From Thermaceae bacterium (GTDB taxonomy: Bacteria > Deinococcota > Deinococci > Deinococcales > Marinithermaceae): a stretch of 23,136 nt of DNA. Below the pieces are notes generated by a model that ran no database searches, had not been told where the DNA came from, and saw only the letters and a list, made by a program, of their open reading frames with translations. Made by a program: the position numbers and the translations under genes. The first letter of the stretch is position 1, and every line of letters starts with the position of its first letter. This document shows positions 12,599-18,282 of the stretch, one piece after another. The stretch covers positions 1 to 23,136 of the forward strand of contig JALVVO010000270.1 of the NCBI GenBank assembly GCA_027023345.1, written 5' to 3'.

Positions 12599-12642
12599 CC
12601 CTCCCTTCCCCTCAGCCCCTCCCGGAGGATCCGGTCGAGCTC
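12596..12642 (-). repeat. Dispersed repeat, copy B
   Basis: Shares the core (CTCAGCCCCTCCCGGAGGAT on the plus strand, then CCGGTCGAGCTC) with copies A, C and the 14051 copy, plus the purine-rich ribosome-site part with copies at 12187 and 14679. The ASELDR frame is present but I see no start codon close by, so this copy looks like a remnant cut by the plus-strand gene P3. Confidence 0.75.
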
Positions 12643-12681
12643 AAAAGCGAGAAATCGCGGGCACGCTGCCTTTTGCCGGAC

Positions 12682-12687
12682 TAGGAT
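12682..12687 (+). promoter_or_regulatory. -10 box of a leaderless gene
   Basis: TAGGAT, six bases (TTGCCC), ATG 12694. The -10 lies 40 bases past the GAGCTC end of repeat copy B; the corresponding distance at copy A is 41 bases. Confidence 0.5.
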
Positions 12688-12693
12688 TTGCCC

Positions 12694-13248
12694 ATGGAGG
12701 CCGTCGCCAAGGGATTCTCCGCGCTGCTCGACTTCTTGAACCGCTACGGTCAGGGACTCGCTGGCCTGGGTACTCTCGTGCTGGCCGGGCTGACCTTTCT
12801 TTCGTTGCGGTGGGCCTACGAGCAGGAGGCGCGTAGACGCCGGCCAAAGATCCTCGTCGAAGTGATCCCCCATGGAGGTGTTTGGTCGGTTACCTTCGAG
12901 AACTACTCGGAGGCGCCCGTTCGTATTGCGGCGGTCTGGGTTTCCGTGCGGCCCCGGTTCTTCAGTCGGTGGCGGCGCCTCGCGATGCTTGAGTTCGCCC
13001 AGGCAGGCGACGAAACGTTCTTGCTCGCGCCCACCAAAAGCGCGACCACCTTCTGGCCTTCCAAGGCTCTCAAGGTCACCGAGCTTCTTGCCAAGCACTT
13101 CCGCGTCGCGCTCGAACTTGATCTCGCGTACGTGGCGCATCCGCGTGGACGCCTGACGTGCAGGACTCTCCTGAGGCGTGTTGAAGACGAGCCGTTCAAG
13201 ATCCGGGTGCTGGCCTCGGAGTGCAAACCGGTGAGGCCGGCCAAGTAA
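12694..13248 (+). CDS. N-terminally anchored beta-rich protein, leaderless (P3)
   Basis: A 184-residue protein. A membrane segment at about 20-39 (GLAGLGTLVLAGLTFLSLRW) is followed by a charged helix ending in RRRRP, then a beta-rich domain (KILVEVIPHGGVWSVTFENYSEAPVRIAAVWV). Its plan and the 'N-x-S-x-x-PV-x-IA' motif match gene P1 at 10336, so both probably have the same role. ATG 12694 is chosen for the TAGGAT-N6-ATG layout; the in-frame TTG 12688 has no support. It ends 17 bases from the stop of the convergent gene. Not a recognised family; superinfection exclusion is a guess. Confidence 0.7.
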   Translation: MEAVAKGFSALLDFLNRYGQGLAGLGTLVLAGLTFLSLRWAYEQEARRRRPKILVEVIPHGGVWSVTFENYSEAPVRIAAVWVSVRPRFFSRWRRLAMLEFAQAGDETFLLAPTKSATTFWPSKALKVTELLAKHFRVALELDLAYVAHPRGRLTCRTLLRRVEDEPFKIRVLASECKPVRPAK

Positions 13249-13265
13249 GCGCCCTTGGGCAGCGG

Positions 13266-13808
13266 CTACCACCGGAACCACCCCCGCTTTCGCTTGGGCT
13301 TTTCTAAGTCCGTGTCTATCGCTCTCGGGCGCGACGCCTCGTAGCTGAGCCGTGCTTCAAGCGCCCGCTGAAAGGCGTTGATGAGATCGCCAAAGACTTT
13401 GCTTTCCGCTTCAGTCAGGGGGCCGGATTTGCTCAGTCCGAACTCCACCTGGATCCTGATGCCTGGCACGCTGACAAGCACGCAATCCGCAATCTCAAAG
13501 CCCTCGTCCGCCTTGGTCGGATCCGCCGTCTCCAACGAGGCAGCCGCCTGAAAGGCTTCCTCAACGGCGGCTTTAAGCTGCTCGGATACCCAAGAGAAGT
13601 ACCCATCGAACTGCTCGCTCGGCGAGAACGTCGGGCCGTTGGCGAACTTCACGGGGGGCAGCAACCCTTTCCCAGCGCGCTCAATTTCGGCCCGCACGTA
13701 CGCGGGGCCACTCCTTTTCGTTAACCTCAACCTCAGGTCGTTGAGGCGCATGGAAAGCATCCCGCTCAAGAAGACGTTCTTGAGATCCCTGCAATTTGGC
13801 ACCTTCAC
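13266..13808 (-). CDS. Unknown 180-residue protein
   Basis: GTG 13808 overlaps the stop of the XRE gene (GTGA) and has AAAGGAGG directly upstream, in the purine-rich repeat segment. The N-terminus is polar, the centre has helices (FDGYFSWVSEQLKAAVEEAFQAAASL), then strands (GFEIADCVLVSVPGIRIQVEFGLS), a long helix (TEAESKVFGDLINAFQRALEARLS) and a basic tail ending RKRGWFRW. The aromatic-basic tail could bind membrane or nucleic acid. It has a similar layout to gene 11679-12185. No known family. Confidence 0.6.
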   Translation of the reverse strand: MKVPNCRDLKNVFLSGMLSMRLNDLRLRLTKRSGPAYVRAEIERAGKGLLPPVKFANGPTFSPSEQFDGYFSWVSEQLKAAVEEAFQAAASLETADPTKADEGFEIADCVLVSVPGIRIQVEFGLSKSGPLTEAESKVFGDLINAFQRALEARLSYEASRPRAIDTDLEKPKRKRGWFRW

Positions 13809-14065
13809 CCCTCCTTTCCCCTCAGCCCCGCTTCGAGTTCGTCGGGGGCCTCCGACCCTTCCGCCTTCACCAGCGCTTCGAGTGGAAGAGAAAGCGCGGC
13901 GCAGAGCCTAACGAACACGTCGAGGCTCGGCGTTTTCCGCCCGTTCTCGATGGCCCAGATGAGTCCCTGGGACACGCCCACCCGCCGAGCAAGCGCCGCC
14001 TGGCTCAGGCCTAACGCGGCCCGGGCACGGCGCAACTTGTCGGTGTTGATCAGCGGCCTGCTCAC
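13805..14065 (-). CDS. XRE-family regulator
   Basis: An 86-residue protein from GTG 14065, overlapping the stop of the upstream repeat frame. Residues 8-62 are a Cro/C1-type HTH: TDKLRRARAALGLSQAALARRVGVSQGLIWAIENGRKTPS..., with the recognition helix around VSQGLIWAIE. The last residues (EAGLRGKEG) are encoded by the repeated purine-rich segment, suggesting the 3' end was fused to it. This is a third HTH regulator besides the Cro/CI pair; it may control the lower half of the early operon or be cargo. Confidence 0.75.
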   Translation of the reverse strand: MSRPLINTDKLRRARAALGLSQAALARRVGVSQGLIWAIENGRKTPSLDVFVRLCAALSLPLEALVKAEGSEAPDELEAGLRGKEG

Positions 14066-14132
14066 ACGCGCCTCCTATCCCGCGGCTCGGCCCTCAGCCC
14101 TTCCCGGAGGATCCGGTCGAGCTCGGAGGCGG
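14051..14132 (-). repeat. 82-bp dispersed repeat, copy near XRE gene
   Basis: Partner of 11408-11489 (about three mismatches in 82). It contains ASELDRILREGLR codons without a nearby start, the stop, and the first codons MSRPL of the XRE gene. The plus-strand gene P4 starts 50 bases beyond it. Confidence 0.8.
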
Positions 14133-14169
14133 GTATGCGCCCAAGGAAGAAGGCGTTAGAGACTGCAAT

Positions 14170-14175
14170 TAAAAT
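14170..14175 (+). promoter_or_regulatory. -10 box of a leaderless gene
   Basis: TAAAAT, six bases (GGGGCC), ATG 14182. Same spacing as at P1, P2 and P3. Confidence 0.55.
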
Positions 14176-14181
14176 GGGGCC

Positions 14182-14460
14182 ATGCCCTACTGGTTGAATC
14201 CGGAGCTTTTTCCAGAGGATGTTCGCGAGCAGGTTTTGGAGGCCATTAAGCGCATAGGCGAAGACCTGTACAAGCGCTATGAAGTTTTCGAGAACACCTC
14301 GAATGATGAGGAACTTGGCATTCCGGACGAGCTGTGGGAAAAGCTTTACCGCGAAGCCGAGAAAGCTGCGCTTAGGTTGATCGCCAAATACGATCTCGAC
14401 CAAGACGTTTTCCTTGATCTCACTTGGGCGATTCACGACAAGGCCATAGACGCTCCCTGA
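14182..14460 (+). CDS. Small acidic helical protein, leaderless (P4)
   Basis: A 92-residue protein, all helical (LFPEDVREQVLEAIKRIGEDLYKRY, IPDELWEKLYREAEKAALRLIAKY) and acidic, without membrane segment. No family recognised. It converges with gene 14466-14672; the stop codons are five bases apart. AT content is higher than in the host genes. Expression is likely independent of the minus operon through its TAAAAT box. Could be an anti-repressor, antitoxin or exclusion factor; no direct evidence. Confidence 0.65.
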   Translation: MPYWLNPELFPEDVREQVLEAIKRIGEDLYKRYEVFENTSNDEELGIPDELWEKLYREAEKAALRLIAKYDLDQDVFLDLTWAIHDKAIDAP

Positions 14461-14465
14461 TAAGC

Positions 14466-14672
14466 TCAAGGCTCCTCCTCCTTTCGCGTCGCAGCCTGGC
14501 CCCTCACCGCACGAGCCAGGGCGCGATTCCGCTCTTCAAAGGCCCGGATTCGCTTCGCGATGTTGTCGGCTTTCTTCCACAGATAGGCGTAGGTGTCCTC
14601 GTCGAGCTCTTCGGATCGGGCGATCAGGCCTGAGAACACCGCCAGCCGGACGAGTTCTTTTTCAAGACTCAC
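14466..14672 (-). CDS. Small helical protein, paralogue of 12305-12598
   Basis: A 68-residue protein from GTG 14672, overlapping the stop of the ASELDR peptide gene (GTGA). It shares ELVRLAVFSGLIAR, an acidic spacer, YLWKKADNIAKRIRAF and an Arg/Ala-rich helix with the gene at 12305-12598. It lacks the extra C-terminal helix of that protein. Function unknown. As second or third gene behind the Cro-like gene it should be early-expressed. Confidence 0.65.
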   Translation of the reverse strand: MSLEKELVRLAVFSGLIARSEELDEDTYAYLWKKADNIAKRIRAFEERNRALARAVRGQAATRKEEEP

Positions 14673-14746
14673 GCTCTGCCCTCCCTTCCCCTCAGCCCCT
14701 CCCGGAGGATCCGGTCGAGCTCGGAGGCGGGGATGCGCCGGGTCAT
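14669..14746 (-). CDS. ASELDRILREGLR peptide (25 residues), intact copy
   Basis: ATG 14746 overlaps the TGA of the Cro-like gene (ATGA), and its own TGA overlaps the next GTG. The product begins MTRRIPASELDRILREGLR and ends with a short basic tail. Here the module is a complete, doubly coupled gene, which suggests that the other copies derive from such a gene. A helix of this kind with acidic and basic faces could be a protein-binding peptide. Too short for confident family assignment. Confidence 0.55.
   Translation of the reverse strand: MTRRIPASELDRILREGLRGREGRA
14679..14722 (-). repeat. Dispersed repeat, copy C
   Basis: Same core as copies A and B, over 44 bases. Partial copies holding only the purine-rich segment and a few further bases are at 12188-12217 and 13806-13829. 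Confidence 0.75.
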
Positions 14747-14973
14747 TGGGTGGCCTCCTCTTCCACGCCTACGCCTGCGAGCAACCCCAGTATTTGACTG
14801 GGAGTCTCAGGTAAATGCTTTGAAAGCGCCTCAGCAAGCTTCGCCGCGGTTTCCAGTTTGAGTCCCCAGCGCCCTTGCTCGACCGCCCGGATGGTCTCGA
14901 CGCTAAGCCCTGAAAGAACGGCCAAGCGCTCCTGGGACAGCCCTGCGCGTTTTCTGAGCTCCTTCAGCGTCAT
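14743..14973 (-). CDS. Cro-like XRE regulator
   Basis: A 76-residue protein from ATG 14973: LKELRKRAGLSQERLAVLSGLSVETIRAVEQGRWGLK is a complete XRE helix-turn-helix, and the C-terminal half is helical. The frame extends upstream to 15012, but that part lies in the operator region, so ATG 14973 is preferred. It is transcribed away from the CI-like gene, from a promoter with TTGACA (15012-15007), 17 bases and TAGGCT (14989-14984), the start codon following ten bases later. By position it should be the lytic regulator of the switch and the first gene of the long minus early operon. Confidence 0.8.
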   Translation of the reverse strand: MTLKELRKRAGLSQERLAVLSGLSVETIRAVEQGRWGLKLETAAKLAEALSKHLPETPSQILGLLAGVGVEEEATQ

Positions 14974-15063
14974 GGCTAGTAGTAGCCTACTAGGCTGCTG
15001 GGGCTGTGTCAATAGTGGGCTACTGGGAGGGGACTACATACCACAAGTAGGCTACTAGCAGCT
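14974..15063. promoter_or_regulatory. Lysis-lysogeny control region with three operators
   Basis: Three near-identical palindromes: AGTAGCCTACT at 14981-14991, AGTGGGCTACT at 15014-15024 and AGTAGGCTACT at 15046-15056, start-to-start 33 and 32 bases, about three DNA turns. The minus promoter has TTGACA at 15012-15007 and TAGGCT inside operator 1; the plus promoter has TAGGCT (15048-15053) inside operator 3 with no good -35. Each TAGGCT is followed by ten bases and the ATG of its gene, so the region is nearly mirror-symmetric. A repressor dimer at operator 1 would block the Cro-like gene, and at operator 3 the CI-like gene. Confidence 0.8.
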
Positions 15064-15738
15064 ATGGCGGCCAAAGCAGGGCTATCGAAGCCTAGATGGG
15101 CTCTTGCGATTAAAGCAAGACGCGAAGACCTAGGCCTGAGCCAGGAAGAACTGGCGCTCCGAGCAGACGTGTCACAAAGCCTCGTTTCTCAAATCGAGCG
15201 GGGTGTTCAAAATCCGGCAGTTATAAGTGTTGACCGCTTTTATCGCCTCCTCCGCGCCCTCGAATGGACCCCCGAGGAGTTCGCCGAGGCCACGGGGCTG
15301 GAGCTGCCGGGGGTGACGCGGGAGCCCAAGGCCGAGGACCTCGGCATGCCGGTCGAGGTCTACACCCTGCCGCTGATTCAGGCCGGCGCCGGGCCGCCCT
15401 GGTACCAGGACGAAGCGGAGACCATCACCCTGGCGCTCCCGGAGCTTAGGTATCCCAAAGACAAGCTCTTCGTGGTGCGGATCGTCGGGGATTCGATGAG
15501 CCCCTACCTCGAAAACGGCGATCTCGCCGTGGTCTACCAGGACCCCGGCCTTGCCGCCAAAGGCAAGGCGGTGGCGGTCTGGCTCGCCGACGACGGCGTG
15601 GTGATCAAGCGCTTCCTCGGCGAGACCGAGGACGGCCTGCTCTACCTGGGAAACGACAACCCGGCCCACCCGCCCTTCCTGGCGCCCCCCGGCTCGCGCA
15701 TCGTGGGCGTGGTGGTGAAGCGGGTGAAGGAGGGGTAG
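15064..15738 (+). CDS. CI/LexA-type repressor (XRE HTH plus S24 peptidase)
   Basis: A 224-residue protein. Residues 13-70 hold an XRE HTH (GLSQEELALRADVSQSLVSQIERG); residues about 100-220 are a S24 peptidase domain with S144 in VGDSMSPYLENGD and K182 in VVIKRFLG as the catalytic dyad. Ala-Gly at 107-108 or 109-110 (QAGAG) is a likely self-cleavage site. It should hold the provirus silent and lose activity upon RecA-dependent cleavage after DNA damage. ATG 15064 lies ten bases after a -10 embedded in operator 3. The DUF3800 gene follows two bases after its stop. Confidence 0.85.
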   Translation: MAAKAGLSKPRWALAIKARREDLGLSQEELALRADVSQSLVSQIERGVQNPAVISVDRFYRLLRALEWTPEEFAEATGLELPGVTREPKAEDLGMPVEVYTLPLIQAGAGPPWYQDEAETITLALPELRYPKDKLFVVRIVGDSMSPYLENGDLAVVYQDPGLAAKGKAVAVWLADDGVVIKRFLGETEDGLLYLGNDNPAHPPFLAPPGSRIVGVVVKRVKEG

Positions 15739-15740
15739 CG

Positions 15741-16679
15741 GTGTCTAGTTGGAGGGGGTTCTATTTAGTTTATGTAGACGAGTATGGAAACACCGGAAGC
15801 AATTTGGCGGACCCAGGTCAGCCGATCTTTCAATATTTCGCAGCGGTGATTCCAAGTGACCGGTGGAGGAGCGTCGAGGCAAAAATGCTTCAGTTGCTGA
15901 AGGTGATTAAGGACGAGTTGCCTCCTGCGGCGAGAGACAGTTTTGAGTTGCACGGCGCAGACTTCTTCTCACCGCGCAATTCGCTGTTGTCAGGTATTTC
16001 CTTGGAACTACGTGCACGGATTGCCAACTTGGTGGCCCAGATTTATGTAGGTAGTGGAGCCAAGTTCTTTTCTGTTTACATCGTTAAGGAATGGCTTGCA
16101 GAGACAATTCGCCTTTATTCACTCGTCAATAAGTTGCCAGAGACAGACTTGCGTGCTTTGTTATCCCCCAACGTGTTGGCTTTTTCGCATTTGGTTTCCC
16201 GCTTGGAGCATCATTTCAATGCGACCGGAACCAAAGGAATCGTTCTTATTGATGAACAGGAGGAGTTTGGCTTCCTAAACCTCTTGGAAGCCTACGAAGT
16301 GATGCGCTCCAACGGTCAGCTTGTTGGCTTAATTGAGCGCCCTTTGGCCGTAGACAGCAAGCACCATGTGCTAATGCAAGGAACGGACGTGCTCGGCTAC
16401 TTATACGGCCGTCACCTTTCACGCAGAAGGAGGGAAGGCGAAATCGAAGAGCGCTACAAAGAGACCATAAAGCTGATTAGTGAAAGGATAGAGGAGACGC
16501 CCGCAGTATTCCTGGATCAACAAGGATCGGTCATACTATCCGAGGCTGTTCAAAAGAACCTCGCTCAACTTGGCAGTGACGTAGATGTGGACGTTGAGAA
16601 CGTTAGTGCCTCGGTGCAGATTGGACTTTTCATCGCGGCCATACGAGAGAGATTTTCAAAGGAAAAGAAAAAGGGCTAG
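15741..16679 (+). CDS. DUF3800 protein, copy 1
   Basis: A 312-residue protein starting at GTG 15741, with AGGAGGGG eight bases upstream inside the repressor gene's end. DUF3800 marks: VYVDEYGNTGSN near residue 10-21, LHGADFF near 70, IVLIDEQEEFG near 165-175, and a C-terminal 'D-S-K-H-H-x-L-x-Q-x-x-D-x-x-x-Y' pattern (about residues 204-219). The spaced acidic residues suggest a RNase H-like nuclease core, which is a prediction for the family. Lower GC than the repressor in front. Its coupling to CI suggests expression in the lysogen, possibly against other phages. Confidence 0.8.
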   Translation: MSSWRGFYLVYVDEYGNTGSNLADPGQPIFQYFAAVIPSDRWRSVEAKMLQLLKVIKDELPPAARDSFELHGADFFSPRNSLLSGISLELRARIANLVAQIYVGSGAKFFSVYIVKEWLAETIRLYSLVNKLPETDLRALLSPNVLAFSHLVSRLEHHFNATGTKGIVLIDEQEEFGFLNLLEAYEVMRSNGQLVGLIERPLAVDSKHHVLMQGTDVLGYLYGRHLSRRRREGEIEERYKETIKLISERIEETPAVFLDQQGSVILSEAVQKNLAQLGSDVDVDVENVSASVQIGLFIAAIRERFSKEKKKG

Positions 16680-16811
16680 GAGACCCCGCATGGGTTGGAG
16701 CAGCTTATGAAGGGCTACCCACGAACTCCCAGCCATCTATATGGTAGCAGCACGGTACTTGCTAATGCAAGTAGGGTGCCGCTACCTTGCTACGCATCAA
16801 CGCTACCAGGT

Positions 16812-16952
16812 GCAGTCAAGCGCCTGCGCAAGATCGGCGACCAGTACTGGCTGGTCTCCGACAACCCTGAGGGCGAGAGCCTCCCCCTCGACCGCGTTGC
16901 CCGCAACGTCGGCCAGGTCTACCGCAGGGTGAGCTACCAGGAGGTGCGGTGA
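16812..16952 (+). pseudogene. Remnant of a second S24 repressor (C-terminus only)
   Basis: The frame AVKRLRKIGDQYWLVSDNP..., ending VGQVYRRVSYQEVR, has the form of the S24 peptidase C-terminus: the catalytic Lys of 'VKRL', then WLVSDNP (compare LYLGNDNP in the intact repressor) and 'VGxVxRR' (compare VGVVVKRV). No S24 N-terminus or HTH is present upstream; the preceding 130 bases hold no recognisable coding sequence. An open frame from ATG 16695 exists but its first 40 residues look random. It ends one base before the second DUF3800 gene. Confidence 0.65.
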
Positions 16953-16953
16953 G

Positions 16954-17910
16954 GTGGGGTTTTACTACGTCTACGTAGACGATTACGGGAACACCGGGAC
17001 CAATCTTTGCGACGAACAGCAGCCAGTCTTCGCCTTAGCTGCTGCCCTTGTTCGAGCTGATGATGGGTCATGGACCAGGCTTGAACGCGCTATTCACGGC
17101 TTGGTCCACCGCATCAACGAGGAGCTAAAAGCCATCGGCAAAGCCCCCCAAAAACGCATTCACGCGGTGGACCTATATCAACGGAAGGAACCCTTTAGAA
17201 ACTTCCCTGTCGAGCGAGCGCTCGACTGGTTCGAGCAGTTGCTGGCTGTTGGCTACAGCGCTGGAGTTCAGCTTTTCCTGATTAAGGTAAACAAGTTCAA
17301 ACTGGCCGAAGAGCTGGCGGCGCAAGCTAATAAGGATAGTTGCGAGAGCGGCAAGCTTTGCAGGCTAAAGGAGGCTCCGCTTTACGTCTACGTCTTCCCC
17401 CAGCTTTTACTGCACCTACAGGAGCAGCTTCAAAAAGAAAAAGCCTACGCCAGCCTGATCGTCGATCAGCAAAAGCTTGGTCTAAAGCTGAAGGGTGGTA
17501 AAAGGATTAGCGAATTTTTTGAAGAGCTGGACATTTACAGGGCTTTCCGGACGTTGCGCATTCTTCCCAATATTCTCGAGGCTCCACGCTATGGCGACTC
17601 CCGGAGGCATACGATGCTCGCCTTGGCGGACTTTTACGGTTACGCCTTCCTGGGGCATGCGACTCAACCAGAGCGGCCACGCCTAAAGGAGTGGTATGAG
17701 CTTTACATCGCCCCCTCCGTCGAAGTCGCTGAATTTCAGCTGGAGCCTGAGGGCTCCTTTTTGCCTAACTTGCTGAGCGACTTCGCAGCTTGGTTGTATC
17801 GAGATGGGAGTGCAGCAACCGAAGACTTTTGGGGGCAAGGAAAGCAGTTTATCGCCAAGTATTGGCCCTTCTTGCTGTTGGAAGCTTTCAGACCGAGGGG
17901 GAGAACGTGA
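16954..17910 (+). CDS. DUF3800 protein, copy 2
   Basis: A 318-residue paralogue of the product of 15741-16679. It opens GFYYVYVDDYGNTGTN, followed by RIHAVDLYQ (about 68-76), SLIVDQQKLG and YGDSRRHTMLALADFYGYAFL (about 208-228), the canonical DUF3800 marks: D-x-x-G, H-x-x-D, D, and D-S ... AD. GTG 16954 is used with AGGAGG nine bases upstream. Pairwise identity looks low apart from the motifs, so this is an old duplication or separate acquisition. It is preceded by an S24 fragment just as copy 1 is preceded by the intact repressor. Role unknown; predicted nuclease. Confidence 0.8.
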   Translation: MGFYYVYVDDYGNTGTNLCDEQQPVFALAAALVRADDGSWTRLERAIHGLVHRINEELKAIGKAPQKRIHAVDLYQRKEPFRNFPVERALDWFEQLLAVGYSAGVQLFLIKVNKFKLAEELAAQANKDSCESGKLCRLKEAPLYVYVFPQLLLHLQEQLQKEKAYASLIVDQQKLGLKLKGGKRISEFFEELDIYRAFRTLRILPNILEAPRYGDSRRHTMLALADFYGYAFLGHATQPERPRLKEWYELYIAPSVEVAEFQLEPEGSFLPNLLSDFAAWLYRDGSAATEDFWGQGKQFIAKYWPFLLLEAFRPRGRT

Positions 17911-17981
17911 GGCCTATAAAACGTACAAGCCCCCAGGGGGGCTGCAGTCCCTTGATCCCTGGGGCGCCTGTCATCTACAGG
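17911..17981. other. Intergenic stretch with a GC hairpin
   Basis: AGCCCC (17928-17933) and GGGGCT (17938-17943) form a short stem. There is no T-run after it on the plus strand; on the minus strand the stem is followed by TGTACGTTTT, so it could be a weak terminator for the small minus-strand genes at 17982-18251. Nothing else seen. Confidence 0.35.
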
Positions 17982-18116
17982 CTACATGCCCAAAGGCTGT
18001 TTGTCAAGACCGGTAGTCGGCGAACGTATCAAATCTTCGTGAAGCTCAAGCACCGCTTCCACCGTCGGGTACTTCTTGCCCCTATAGCGGCGGTAAAGGC
18101 GGTGCCTGGCCGCCGA
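17982..18116 (-). pseudogene. Possible Fic/Doc toxin N-terminal fragment
   Basis: Directly after the stop of the 44-residue gene, the minus strand reads RHRLYRRYRGKKYPTVEAVLELHEDLI and stops at 17982. 'YPTVEAVLELHEDLI' has the pattern of the Doc (death-on-curing) N-terminus, 'yltxeevlxlHxxli'. The catalytic HPFxxGNKR part of Doc/Fic is absent, and I see no clear start codon. Probably a decayed toxin gene, cut near the second DUF3800 gene. Based on a short pattern only. Confidence 0.35.
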
Positions 18117-18251
18117 TCAGTACTTCGCGAGGATCTTCAGCGCCTCTTCGTTCTCCCTCACCTGCTTCTTGATGAGGCGCTTCACGTCGGCGTCCGTCAG
18201 TTCGCGACGCCGAATCGTCTTCTTGGCTTTTGGCACCTTCACCCTGAACAT
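18117..18251 (-). CDS. Small basic protein, possible antitoxin
   Basis: ATG 18251 opens a 44-codon gene for MFRVKVPKAKKTIRRRELTDADVKRLIKKQ and a short acidic helix. A strand followed by helices would suit an AbrB/Phd-type DNA-binding antitoxin, and the next frame looks like a Doc fragment. It is divergent from the integrase (ATG 18283), with 31 bases between the start codons. No ribosome site is obvious. Low confidence in function, moderate in being coding. Confidence 0.45.
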   Translation of the reverse strand: MFRVKVPKAKKTIRRRELTDADVKRLIKKQVRENEEALKILAKY

Positions 18252-18282
18252 TCCTGCGTCAAGAGTACCACAAGGGGGCTCA

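Noticed and set aside
12595..13281. Minus frame of 228 codons across P3
   Set aside because: Antisense shadow of the leaderless gene P3; only its last 15 codons, the ASELDR-type module, look meaningful and are treated as a repeat.
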